From positions 31,052,459 through 31,116,458 of the forward strand of contig CP137667.1 of the NCBI GenBank assembly GCA_037976565.1: a stretch of 64,000 bases of DNA, in the 5' to 3' direction. The notes under the pieces were generated by a model. The model was not told the DNA's origin, did no database searches, and was given only the letters and a program-made list of their open reading frames with translations. A program made the position numbers and the translations under genes. Source of the DNA: Mesocentrotus franciscanus. Lineage: Eukaryota; Echinodermata; Echinoidea; Camarodonta; Strongylocentrotidae. Position 1 is the first letter of the stretch. Each line of letters starts with the position of its first letter. Shown one piece after another: positions 11,094 through 23,010 of the stretch.

Positions 11094-14015
11094 CTGCAAT
11101 ATTGAAAAGAAAGGCAATTAAGTTCAGCATCAATAGAAGCATGTTGTATGTCTCCAGGAGCACTTCTTTCTTGCATAAATATGCACTGGTCGAATAGATT
11201 TCAAACCTCTCTGTTATTAATGTTTCCTTTTATTTATACTTGATAGCTGGAGAGGTTATATTACAGCAATTGTATATATACTGAAATTAATTATTCCCTT
11301 TCTTTGACACGTTCTATCCTTCTAATGTTTAAGTTATGTAAATAGTGCTTTCTTATGATTTTATATTTGAGTACATAGTTCATTATGAACATTTTAAGTG
11401 GATTTGGCGCCTTAAAGGTATTACAAAATTTTGATATGGGGTCATGAATTTGGCTCAAATGAACATATTTGAAGCATATGCGATTTTACAATATATTCAA
11501 TGATCGTTGTCGCGGTTGAAATCGAGTCTAAAGAGATGAAATTGTAAGTAATAAACCCTTTATCTTGTATAGCGCCCTCTCAAGGCTGATATTACTTTAG
11601 CTTTAAAACAATGTTTCTTGACTATAATCGACCGATTTGCTATTTCCGTTTGGAAATTTTATATCTGAACTGCATATTCTGAGATTGTCATGGTCGCAGC
11701 TACCATGGAATAGCCTAAGTCGTTATTTGAAATATTTGAAATTTACCGGGAGCACCGGTAAATTTGTATTATTCAGTTCGCTCGAAAGCAGAAGTGTTTT
11801 AGGGGCTAATTTTTTTGTGTGCTTCAAATACATCCACATGGGCATCCAAATATATCAACAATTTAAAGAATAACTATCCATCCAATTTCAAAATGTCCAA
11901 AAACTTTGCATTACCTTTAAGAAAAATTAAATTACTATTAACTCTTTGCCCGCTACGTTCGGCTAGCGGAACATACAGCGGGCTGCCAACTTCGACTCAA
12001 GTCACATTTCATTCACAATACACACGGAACGCATTTAATTCTATTGTACGCACACACACACGATAGTAACGCGTGCTTCGCATTGTATACACATCACACT
12101 TCATTGCACCGCTTTCGCAGACATTGTTTACATTGACATTTTCCGAGAATGAACTAACTCAGGACATAAACCTCCATAACAAAGTATTAGATATAAGAGG
12201 TATAGAATACCCTTCTAAACGAAAACTTGGATACAAAATGTATAGTTGATAATCTCAAAATTTATGATAATATACATTACAAAAATGATACCATTGGCAA
12301 GACTATTAATTTCTATACAATATTGCTACACAAAGTTTTTCATTACAGTACACCAATCAAAAGTTATTGCGAGTTGAATAAGCATAGTCCATGCAGAACC
12401 CCTCCTAAGGTGGCACCCTAAAAACAATGTGGCACAGGGGGGATTGTGTACGTGGCGGGCAAAGAGTTAATGTTATTATCTTTACTATTAGTATCAGTAT
12501 AGTTGCATTAGAAGTAGTAGCGGTATTAGTAGTATTATCATCATCACCATCAGTTCAGCTAATCAGTAAACCGAAATATCCTTTTCTTAATTGCAGGCCA
12601 AATTTAACATATGCCTCATTGTTTATCCACTTGAATTGTTAAAATAACATTTCATATTTATCAGTTCTTATGATTAACAAAATAAAGACGAAAAATATAT
12701 GTAATATTTAATATGCTCAAAGTTCTTATGTAGTAGCACCTATGTTATATTTTGGGTGATAAATGATATTTTTAATTTATAAGTAAAAATCCTCTAAAAT
12801 GAAGAAGGCAAGGTTGACTATTTGCCAGTATATGAAAATACTATACCTGTTAAAGTGTGTTCCCTCTGTCACGGCAGACGATGGTAGCATTGTTGATTTG
12901 TCACCTGTTACACCTGTTGAATGCGAAATGTATGTCATTGCATATTAACACAAATCGAGCATGTAAAATGGACATGGTCAAGGTGTTCACACAATAATGA
13001 ATAATCACTATTAATAATAAAAGGAAAATTATCTTCATGTACCTACATGATTTATATACCGAGTTAAAAAAAATATGGCTCTCTAATAGATATACTGTTC
13101 AACATTTTGTTGTTGTTGTGGGTTGTTTATTTGATTTATTTAAGTCTTAATTTACCAGGCTGGCTCCATCATTGATTTCGAAACTGTTTTACAAAAAGGC
13201 CCTGTTAATTTACAAATATAATAAGAAGAGTATAAAATAAGAAACGAATAAAACATGATCAAACAAACATCAAGTAGCAAACTAATATACGAAACAATAA
13301 ATGTTCACTTAGCGAAGAGTAAATCATCCGTTTACAACTTTGAGATCGAACTCAGTTCCATTCGCCCTGTACACATATACCCTATACACGATCGTGTAAT
13401 ATCTGTCTCACGGAATATATAAATATCTTTGACATTGCTTTGGAATAATAAAACCGTGAATAATATTAGAGCATTCTGTCATTGAACCATAACGTTTTTT
13501 TGTATCGTTGTTCTTATTGTTCTTGTTGTTCTTGTCTCGTTCCCATACGACTTTAGGATGTTTTTGTGAAATAGCTTCCCCCCACCCCCTTTTTATTCGG
13601 GGGTGGGATTTGACACGATACGTAATAATCAAATATACAATCATCTGAGGATAAAACTAGGAAAGGAACCATTTAGCCAAAGGCAATAACTTAAATAATA
13701 CATTTAGCAACATTTACCCCTGCCACCGATGGAGACAAATTCGTCAGCAAGACGAACTAATCCAGCATTCATCAATGCTTTCTTGAGGGCTGCTTGTTCT
13801 GTTGCCTTGGTTTGCTTTTGGTCCCAGTCCCGAAGCATTGCCAATGTGCCTTTGCATGTAACGTTTTGGTATCGCGAGTTTGTGGCGACGTATCTTTCTA
13901 TTTCGACGGCATCAAAACCAAGCTCCTTTCCCAACTCATTCATGGTGTCATCTGGAATCTTCTTAGCTAGTGCTATCAGAACTTCATCGAAGTCAAATGC
14001 TTCATTGGCAGTCAT
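10826..14015 (-). CDS. Gene II: tandem Death-domain protein, 207 aa, three exons
   Basis: Exons 14015-13718, 12904-12847 and 11093-10826 (298, 58 and 268 bp) join in phases 1 and 2 to give 207 codons and a TAA stop. Residues about 6-92 form Death domain 1, about 100-119 a Ser/Thr-rich linker, and about 120-207 Death domain 2. I see no signal peptide or membrane segment, so it should be cytosolic. The start is the ATG at 14015: an in-frame TGA precedes it after a likely 5'-UTR acceptor (ttatttcag), and A lies at -3. The role is inferred: Death domains recruit other Death domains, and two in tandem suggest an adaptor or scaffold. Gene III differs by about a dozen residues. Confidence 0.75.
11412..11920. 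mobile_element. MITE with TTAA target duplication, 501 bp
   Basis: TTAA at 11412-11415 and 11917-11920 flank inverted ends AGGTATTACAAAATTTTG / AGGTAATGCAAAGTTTTTGG. Segment III has a single TTAA and no insert at the matching place (about 21443), so the junction is confirmed by a paralogous empty site. TTAA suggests piggyBac-like mobilisation. Confidence 0.82.
11938..12470. mobile_element. MITE with TTAA target duplication, 525 bp
   Basis: TTAA at 11938-11941 and 12467-12470, with inverted ends CTCTTTGCCCGCYACGT. Segment III reads TTACTATTAATGTTA at the matching empty site (about 21464). No transposase coding. Fits a non-autonomous piggyBac-type element. Confidence 0.88.
12847..12904 (-). 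CDS. Gene II exon 2: linker
   Basis: Donor AACAG|GTATAG is phase 2 and fits exon 3. Encodes DKSTMLPSSAVTEGTHFNR. A second in-frame AG 9 bases upstream (caacag|GTGTAACAG) could add three residues. I chose the inner site by homology with gene I. Confidence 0.68.
13718..14015 (-). CDS. Gene II exon 1: Death domain 1
   Basis: Starts MTANEAFDFDEVLIALAKK. Core residues include ELGKELGFDAVEIERY, the tryptophan in AMLRDWDQKQT, and ALKKALMNAGLVRLADEF. Donor GGCAGGG|GTAAAT is phase 1. If unspliced, the ORF would end four residues later (GKCC), giving a single-domain form. Confidence 0.8.
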
Positions 14016-15226
14016 GTTTATTCAGTATAATATCTGAAATAATGTACACAAAAGCTGTTTAGTACTACCGGTACTGTTTTGTGTCAGGTTTTAGATTTAA
14101 TTTTGTTTTTCATATTTCCTAACTGTATTCATCACACTCATACATTCATTTACGTTTGTTTGCTTTCTAGCCGAGTGATCAACATGACGGTATTTGCACA
14201 ATTTTTAAAAAATCAAAGTCCAAATTTCAATACCTGAAACCATGCATATATGAAATACATGGCTTTAAAACAATGACAAAGATGTAGGCACAAAAACAAA
14301 TATGTAGGCTTACCGTACCTGGCCGCAAAATCCGACCGGTTAGGAAAATTCGGCAGATATGATAAATAACACATTTTGTTCAAATTTTGTTACGCATTGA
14401 TATAACTGTTTTAAAAAAATATATATACTTACTTTACCAAAACTGGAATCGCTGCGCACTAGATACAAAAATTCAACGCTTGTGACTGGTTTATGAAGAT
14501 GGCGCTATTTACAATTCGGCGCCCCTAGTTTAAATAAATGAATCAACATCGTAAACTATACAATATATATATAATTTGTTTTCATCTAAAGCCAATTTTT
14601 AACTTTGATTTGATGTTTCCCAATGTGAAATAAAGATTTCGGTGTAACTACTTGACACCAAGCGGTTTTAATTTCTTCATACTGAAGTCATGTATACGAT
14701 GAGCGCTGTTGTGCATCAGTACCATTGTAAGCGAGAAGCGATTATCAGCCCTTGATTCAACAGCGTCGAATCACTTGTAACAGTTAAAGTTCATGTTATT
14801 CAAAACCAGACAAAACATGATAAAATCTTTTACAATAAAAAAGAGACTGGTAATAGTACATTAATCAACATATATTAACTTGATTACATCATAAAAACCA
14901 ATGGTTTTAGGACCCCCTTAGAAGCCTAAGCTGTGAAGGGGGCTTTTTAGTCAACAAAGACATACATTAACAATATGGCAAGGTGAATAAAAAGAATGTT
15001 ACGTATATACAAGGGATGGAATTACTAAGCTACAAAATACAGAACACACAAATACTCACACGCACACACGCGAGCACACACGCAGACACACACGCGCACA
15101 CATACACAGCAAACACACTGATGAGTAGGTCCTTAGTGGTCAAAAAGCATTTGAGAATGCTAATTAAGTCTAATAACCATTTAGTCTAATTCTCAATATG
15201 TTTCATTTTCAATTCCTTTACCATCC
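14016..15226. other. Upstream of gene II
   Basis: Paralogous to 23011-24203. Contains a (CA)n run at about 15043-15110. No coding exon seen, but a 5'-UTR exon is likely somewhere upstream. Confidence 0.5.
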
Positions 15227-15710
15227 TTAAAGGCACTATGTCCCATTTGCAGGTCAAAAAATGAAAAAGTTAAATTCCAACAGCATTTGAAATACAATAC
15301 TTATTTAGAACTTCCCTCAAAACGAAAGGGTTTGAAACTTGATTTTGTCGGAAAATAACGACCATTAATTGTCAAATCGACATAAGTGATTGGTATAACC
15401 TGAATAATAGTCTGATTTTCAGACCATTGTAACGAATGGTCGTACGTTTTGTGCTGCACAACGACTCAATCAGTTTAATTTTCGCCATTACAAGTAGTGG
15501 GTTATTGATGTAGACAAAGTGTGTTATTACCAAAGAAAAAAGTGTCTGACAGGGAAGTCTAGAAAGTAAACGGATTTCCTTGCACAATTTGAATACTAGG
15601 ACACTGCTAACGTTTAAATTTCACGGATAGCACATACATGACATATTTATCATGCCTGCAAAGTTCTACAGAATTTGATGTTGGCTGCAAAAGGGGCATA
15701 GTATATTTAA
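15227..15710. mobile_element. MITE family M1 (TTAA, AGGYACTATGTCCC ends), segment II copy
   Basis: TTAA on both sides, inverted ends AGGCACTATGTCCC / ATATACTATGCCCC, and TTTGCAG subterminal on both arms. Same family as the copies at 24204, 39107 and seven in the receptor array. Confidence 0.85.
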
Positions 15711-16779
15711 GGTCTAAACATTATTTGATTAGTATTATCATTTATGAGTAAATGATTTTTAGACCATGTGGTAAGTAGACCAGATGGGCATTAGACAAAC
15801 TGGGAATTCGACCGACTGGAAAAAAAACACTAATTGAGCAATGAACCACATGGGTGATAGACTTGAATATTTGCCTAAATGGTCATTACAACAAATGATA
15901 AATATACAAAATGAGTATTAAACCATGTGGAAAGTGGAAGGGCTGGGCGTAGATAAAATGGGAATAGACTAATTAGGTTGTAGACAAAATTGTGGTAGAC
16001 CAAACGGCAATTCACGGTCCTGGCTCTGCCGTCTCACATTGTGATAGTAGGAAGAGGTAGTTTTGTTACTTTTAAAAGCCGGTTCGATCGTAACGTGTTA
16101 AATACTGCTCTATAAAGGATTTTGAATGAGAGCACATTTTAAACATAAAAGGAAATATATTTACTTAAAAGTAAGCACATTTAAATTTTTAACAGTACTG
16201 GGGTTGTTTTTTTAGAATGAAGATTACTCTTCTCGGACTAGCGTTTGAGGTTTCAAAATAGTTCATTCTAATTAGAATACAATACATCTAATTTGTAAAG
16301 AGTCTCTTTCTTTAAAATTTTCAATATAATGCACGTAGGCATTCCAGGTTTGTTGATGATAAAATGTCAACATTTCTCGTCGCCTGGTCTTGCCTCCTCG
16401 ACATGGTTTCAAAGAATATTGGGACGTGCTTCAGCCCCAAAGCGCCCCTCTCTCCCTCCAGAACAGCTACTGCTTATAAGGTACAATTCGATTATTGAGG
16501 ATGGTGTATATCACCACTCCATTTAAATTTATGTCAATAAAATAAAAACGGATTGTCACAGTGGAAGAAAAATATGCTAAACAAATATTCTGAGAAATCT
16601 TCATTATTTTTATCTTAATATGCCTACTGCAAATATACTTTGTTTATGATTACTACGCAAGGTCCGAAAGCTATTTGTATATATTATTTGCATTATATTT
16701 GCATTTATGATATAAAGCCACGTATCAAAGTCCTTCGAACCCGTTTGTTCATTTCTATTCATACAAATGATCATAAACA
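15711..16779. other. Duplicated upstream block, no gene
   Basis: Includes degenerate short repeats built on AGACCAAATGG / TAGACTAATTGG (15750-16000). From 15975, paralogous to 6340 and 24955. At 16433 it holds the uninterrupted version of the site carrying a Harbinger element at 25376. Confidence 0.6.
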
Positions 16780-16965
16780 ATGAAACCTGCTTTAGCGAAC
16801 ACCTTTACAGAAACCCCCTGTTTATCAAGACGTCATTATTATTTTTTAATGAATATTTTTTTCTTTGAAACATGTATTAAAGAAACGTGTATATAAATAC
16901 CACCTGGTTATAAAGGCCGCTTTTCTTATCCCCCTTGAGCGGTTTTTATATACAGGTTTCACTGA
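16780..16965. mobile_element. Short TIR element (copy 2)
   Basis: Ends TGAAACCTGCTTTAG and inverted TATACAGGTTTCACTG. In the same position as 7110 in segment I. Confidence 0.7.
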
Positions 16966-17309
16966 AAAAATCCATTAATAAAATCGGAGTAAGTGGATTT
17001 TGTATGAATATCTTAGGCATGTTAGACATCGCTGATTTGCGTTATAATAAGAGATTGATTTTGTGGGTAAATAATGTTTATATGATTTTTGCTCAATATC
17101 TTAAACATATATGTATTGGTGCTTTATATAATCGAGCCTAAACATATCTTAATACATCTTTAGGTATTGCAGTTAGCTTTTCTATCACCTATTGAGATTG
17201 AAAATGACTAGAAAAAGTTTTTTTTTTAATCGTTTTGAAATTACCCGTAAGTTTATTTCTTGAAAAATCTTTGCAAACGAGTTCCTCGCATCCTCACAGT
17301 ATCGCATTA

Positions 17310-17530
17310 TAGTGGTTCATTCACTTGACTCTCAATCCAAGGGTTGAAGGTTCAAATCCAAGCCCTGCACCAACGTCTTTCGGCAAGGCTTTAATCCACA
17401 TATGCCACTCGCCACCCAGATGTAAACGGGTATCTTGCATTTGGTGGGGTAACATTTATTTAATTGCAGGGCCCGCGGGAAAAGCAGTATTGATACTGAT
17501 CTGACTACGATTGGTAAATAAGACCAAAAT
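17310..17530 (+). mobile_element. tRNA-derived SINE (copy 2)
   Basis: GGTTCAAATCC follows CACTTGACTCTCAATCC. Longer than copy 1 by a piece with CCACATATGCCACTCG, which copy 3 also has, so copy 1 carries a deletion. Confidence 0.68.
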
Positions 17531-17744
17531 ATTACGTGCAGAAGATTCTTTAAAAAAAGTCCCGATGCCCTTAGAAACCTAACATGAGATATTTTACCTG
17601 ACGTAAATGGTCGATGAGATTACTCGGGCGTACTATTAACAATAAACTGAATTGGAAATCCCTTATTAATAGCAAATTACCATTCACAAAGTTTACTTAC
17701 ATTTTTCTGGTATCTTGATCCTGTCCTGGGATATATTGTGACAT

Positions 17745-18240
17745 TTAGCAATTTACACACAGCCTAAACACCATCTTGAAAAATTGTCGGTTTTTGGACA
17801 GCCATTTACACTACTGGAAAAAAAGAAAACAAATCATCGGTGTTTGCTCATTCCGATTTTGGGTGGGTAGTGCGCATGCTCAAATTGTCGCTACTCTGCA
17901 TGCAATCACACGGAATCGAGGAGAGTCACGTGACCTAAAACTGGAAACATTGGCCGATGTGTCAAAAGCGGGCATTTACACTGCGAAATCGGTGAAATTT
18001 CTGCCGGCGTTCCATAAGACCACACTCCAGAGGTGGATATTTCGATTTCGGTTTATCGTTGTGTTTGCCGAACTACCGACACCGGAATGTGAGGAAAAAT
18101 CGATAATTTTTGCTTGCAGCGTAAATGCAAATGAACATGAAAATATTTTCCTCCTTCCCCTCACTTGCACTATCCCCCTAAATGAATAAATTAAACCAGG
18201 GTTCACAGACATAATAACCGCCCCTTGTCTTAATCATTTT
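17745..18240. other. Conserved 0.5-kb block (copy 2)
   Basis: Near-identical to 8010-8520, about 3.7 kb upstream of gene II. Keeps TCACGTGACC and the AAATCGGTGAAATTTC stretch. Confidence 0.4.
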
Positions 18241-18695
18241 AAATGATATTTAAGGACATCTCTTCAGCTGACCTAAAATCATAGAATATCGAGTTAAATC
18301 AAAAGCAATACGCAGTAAAACCTCTCTCAGTCTCTCCTCTGATCTTTCTCTCTCCAACAAACACACTCACGCACACGCACACATATATATATTCTCTCGC
18401 ATTCACGTCTCATTATGATGATCCGAGGGATTAGGAGGAAAAACAAATAGGACATTTCCAAAATGCTTTTTTCAAACTTTTTATTCTCGTTTACAGCATC
18501 AAGTGCACACACAGAATCATCATTATACACGAAGTTCAACATGGTATGAAAAATATTTGAGAAAGGGAATATTTGTATATGAAAAATAATTGTTGACATT
18601 TTGCGCTCTAAAAGATGAAAGTGAAATGTGTTGTATTAGTTTGATGGCATTATGAAGCTAATAATACCATCGAGAAGCAGGCAAAACACACTTCA

Positions 18696-20066
18696 AAGTT
18701 GTATACTCAGGGCTTTTATTACAAAAATTACTCGAGTTACCATACATAATAATAATTGTGATTTATATAGCGTATAATAATCATCGATGACAATCCTTTA
18801 TGCGCTTTACATTGTAACATTCATACAATTTACATTATCACATACATATTACATATTAGGCCTAAATTATTACATACATATTATAGATAATTACATTATT
18901 ACATACAAATTACAAATTAAATTACATCGAATGATATTCCACTACAACAAACAATAATAATTTTGAAAATAGATAAGTTTTGACAGCAGTCTTAAACATT
19001 GCAAGTGAAAAAAAATGTCAACAATTATTTTTCATATACAGATATTCCCTTTCACACTTCAAAGTTGTATACTCAGGGCATTCATTACAAAAATTACTCG
19101 AGTTACCATACATAATAATAATAATAATAATTGTGATTTATATAGCGCATAATAATCATCGATGACAATCCTTTATGCGCTTTACATTGTAACATTCATA
19201 CAATTTACATTATCACATACATATTACAAATTAGGCCTAAATTATTACATACATATTATAGATAATTACATTATTACATACAAATTACAAATTAAATTAC
19301 ATCGAATGATATTCCACTACAACAAACAATAACTACTTTGAAAATAGATAAGTTTTGACAGCAGTCTTAAACATTGCAAGTGAGTTAATTTGTCTTATTA
19401 CTAAAGGTAGAGAATTCCAGAGTACAGGAGCGGAGACAGAAAAGTCTATTTTGCCACACGTCTCTGTGTTAGTAGGCGTAACAGAAAGAAGCTATTGTGA
19501 GGATGATCTGAGGTTGTGTTTTGGTGTGTACTGATGAACGAATTCCGACATGTAGTGTGGAGAGAGGTAATTCCGAGCTTTAAAACATAAAATTAATATC
19601 TTAAAAAGTACACGTTTTTCAACTGGTAACCAATAGAGATCAAACAATATAGGTGTAATTGGGTTCTCTAGAGCGAGCGCCTGTTATGAGCCTTGCTGCT
19701 GTATTCTAGATTCTCTGAACACGATTCAATTGCCTTTTGGGTAGACCATAGAATAGGGCATTACAGTTATCAACATGAGACATGATTAAGGAGTGAACAA
19801 GGATTACAATAGATTTACGATTAGGATAATGCCCAATCTGTCCAATTTTGCGAATGTCCGAGACAGCCGATTGACAAGTCTTGGTGATGTGATCTGACAT
19901 TGACAGATGCCTGTCCATGATGACACCAAGGTTGCAGGCTTTTTGGACTGCAGGGATGTTAACTCCATCAACATTGACAATTAGAGAATGTAGTGTACTA
20001 GGAACAAATCTAGACGTTAAATGTATTACCTCAGTCTTAGAAGCATTGACAAGTAACAAGATGCAT
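18696..20066 (-). mobile_element. CR1/L2-like LINE (copy 2) with internal duplication
   Basis: Same insertion as at 9015, inherited through the segmental duplication: same 3' tail, same RT motifs (NLGVIMDRHLSMSDHI), same right flank ATGCATGATTACATG. The 3' end and its flank occur twice (18696-19011 and 19057 on). Between them is an inverted 42-bp copy of 18560-18604. Confidence 0.82.
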
Positions 20067-20853
20067 GATTACATGTAGGCCTACGTCATCAAAAGGCGCA
20101 CTGTCAGAACGATGACATCCGATTTGGCTTATGCACCAGTACATAAGTAGAAAACGGTAAGAAATAATTGGCGATATACATGTATAAACGATTACATAAA
20201 AAGTTACCACAAAGACAAAATAAAATGAAATACAATTATACATTTGCATATTTATACCTTATTGTTTGCTATGTTTTCTTGTGGAGCTTTCAGGTACAAT
20301 GTGAAACTTTTAATAAGATCTGGATTTCTTTAGCGACACTCAGCAATGTTTTAAAATAATTACAGTATCGTCAAAGCCTGATAACGAACAGTTATTGTGA
20401 ACAAAGAGTATGCTGAATTTTATAATTTCTTGTTTTCATAAAGTAGAGGTAATACGCTTTCAAATGATACATAAGTTAATTTAATCCATACACGCTTCAC
20501 CGATCAAAATTGCTCTAAAATTTGCAGTTGTGATAGATTTTGGTAAAACTGGTGACAACGTAAGAATTACATGCAAACGTGACCTGAAGGAAAAACAAAC
20601 TTAAAAAAACAATAATGAGGGGACTAGTTTCATTTTCCTCTTTCAATAATGAGGAAATGAGTAATGCCATCATTATAAAAATAATAAAGGATAAGGGAAA
20701 TATTTGTTGATTTACCTCTACTTTAGGTTTTTAAAAGGGCATATCTAGTTCTCAAATGGGTTTGAAATTGTCATTAACTTTATAATATCATTATCAATAT
20801 TATGTTTTGTTATATGAACCTTAAGATATGGTGTACAAGATGACGCTGTTAGT

Positions 20854-21121
20854 TTACATCTTGTACGCATATCTTAGTCCTCCGATTTCTGCTTTTGCGA
20901 GAGCGTCATCAAGTTCTTGTGTAAAACCACCTGTCTTTGTATTCCAATTTTTCAATATATCCTCAAACGCAGCAGAATAATTTAATTGATGTTTAGCTTT
21001 AATGTTATTAGAGTGGTTGATATCAAATCCTAGAGCGACGCAAAAATAGGTGTAGTTGTCATAGGGCATGAGTTTTGACAGTTTTATGATTTCTCCATCA
21101 CTAACTCTTCTTTCGTCAGAC
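20854..21121 (-). CDS. Gene III exon 3: Death domain 2 and stop
   Basis: Acceptor atattgcag|; same frame as gene II. Key tryptophan in ILKNWNTKTGG retained. Confidence 0.75.
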
Positions 21122-23010
21122 CTGCAATATTGAAAAGAAAGGCAATTACGTTCAGCACCAATATAAACATGTTGTATGTCTCCAGGAGCACTTGATTTTT
21201 GTATAAATATGTACTGGTCAAATAGATTTCAAACCCCTCTGTTATTAATGTTTCTCTTTACTTATATTTTATATATGTAGAGGCTATATTACAGCAACTT
21301 TAGATACTAAAATTAATCATTCCCTTTCTTTTACATTTTCTATCCTACTCATGTTTAAGTTATTTAAATAGTGCTTTCTTGTGATTTTATCTTTGAGTAA
21401 CAAGTTCACCATGAACATTTTATTTCAAGTGGATTTGGCGCCTTAAAAAATCTTACATTACTATTAATGTTAGTATCTTTATTATTAGTATCAGTATAGT
21501 TGCCTTAGAAGTAGTAGTAGTATTAGTTGTATTATCATCATCACCATCAGTTCAGCTAATCAGTAAACCGAAATATCCTTTTCTTAATTGCAGGCCAAAT
21601 TTAACATATGCCTCATTGTTTATCCACTTGAATTTTTAAATAAAATTTCATATTTATCGGTGCTTATGATTAACAAATAAAGACGAAAAATATATGTAAT
21701 ATTTAATATGCTTAAAGTTATTATATAGTAGCACGTATGTTTTATTTTGGGTGATAAATGATATTTTAAATTTATAAGTAAAAATCCTCTAAAATGAAGA
21801 AGGCAAGGTTGACTATTTGCCAGTATATGAAAATACTATACCTGTTAAAGTGTGTTCCCTGTGTCACGGTAGACGCTGGCAGCATTGTTGAGTTGTCACC
21901 TGTTACACCTGTTGAATGTGAAATGTATGTCATTGCATATTAACACAAATCGAGCATGTAAAATGGACATGGTCAAGGTGTTCACAGAATAACGAATAAT
22001 CACTATTAATAATAAAAGGAAAATTATCTTCATGTACCTACATGATTTAAATACCGAGTTGAAAAAATACGGCTCTTAAATAGATATACTGTTCAAAATG
22101 TTGTTGCTGTGGGTGGTTTATTTGATTTATTTAAGTTTTAATTTACCAGGCTGGCTCCATCGGTGATTTCGACACTGTTTGACAAGAAGGCCCTGTTTAT
22201 TTACAAATATAATAAGAAGAGTATAAAATAAGAAACGAACAAAACATGATCAAACAAACGGCAAGTAGCAAACTAATATACGAAACAATAAATGTTCACT
22301 TAGCGAAGAGTAAATCATCCGTTTACAACTTCGAGATCGAACTTGATCAGTTCCATTCGCCCTGTACACATATACCCTATTCACGAGCGTGTAATATCTG
22401 TCTCACGGAATATATAAATATCTTTTGACATTGCTTTGGAATAATAAAACCGTGAATAATATTAGAGCATTCTGTCATTGAACCATAACGTTTTTTTGTA
22501 TCGTTGTTCTTATTGTTCTTGTTGTTCTTGTCTCGTTCCCATACGACTTTAGGATATTTTTGTGAAATAGCTTCCCCTACCCCCCTTTTTATTCGGGGGG
22601 GGATTTGACACAATACGTAATAATCAAAGATACAATCATCTGAGGATAAAACTAGAAAATGAACCATTTAGCCAAAGGCAATAACTTAAATAATACATTT
22701 AGCAACATTTACCCCTGCCACCGATGGAGACAAATTCGTCAGAAAGACGAACTAATCCAGCATTCATCAATGCTTTCTTGAGGGCTGCTTGTTCTGTTGC
22801 CTTGGTTTGCTTTTGGTCCCAGTCCCGAAGCATTGCCAATGTGCCTTTGCATGTAACGTTTTGGTATCGCGAGTTTGTGGCGACGTATCTTTCTATTTCG
22901 ACGGCATCAAAACCAAGCTCCTTTCCCAACTCATGCATGGTGTCATCTGGAATCTTCTTAGCTAGTGCTATCAGAACGTCATCGAAGTCAAATGCTTCAT
23001 TGGCAGTCAT
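20854..23010 (-). CDS. Gene III: tandem Death-domain protein, 207 aa, three exons
   Basis: Exons 23010-22713, 21899-21842 and 21121-20854 have the same lengths, phases and splice sites as gene II, and the reading frame is open throughout. Differences from gene II are scattered: DEV to DDV, TMNEL to TMHEL and RLADEF to RLSDEF in domain 1, four in the linker, and YTDLC to YTYFC, NWS to NWN and TQD to TQE in domain 2. The linker changes fastest. Structure and inferred role are as for gene II. The intron between linker and domain 2 is short (0.72 kb) and lacks the MITEs of gene II, which represents the earlier state. Confidence 0.75.
21842..21899 (-). CDS. Gene III exon 2: linker
   Basis: Encodes DNSTMLPASTVTQGTHFNR. 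Donor AACAG|GTATAG. The same optional upstream acceptor, 9 bases away, is present. Confidence 0.68.
22713..23010 (-). CDS. Gene III exon 1: Death domain 1
   Basis: ATG at 23010 with an in-frame TGA shortly upstream. Donor GGCAGGG|GTAAAT. Domain core ELGFDAVEIERY and LRDWDQKQ unchanged from gene II. Confidence 0.8.

Larger units (their letters stand above)
10300..20390. repeat. Tandem segment II (gene II plus upstream blocks)
   Basis: Collinear with 20390-30420 over most of its length at high identity. Extra material relative to segment III: two TTAA-flanked MITEs (11412-12470) and a LINE. Confidence 0.75.

Noticed and set aside
13704..14015. Single-exon 103-aa Death-domain protein
   Set aside because: Possible, but the phase-1 donor just before the stop, a matching linker exon and second Death domain in three segments make the spliced model better. 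Kept as an alternative form only.
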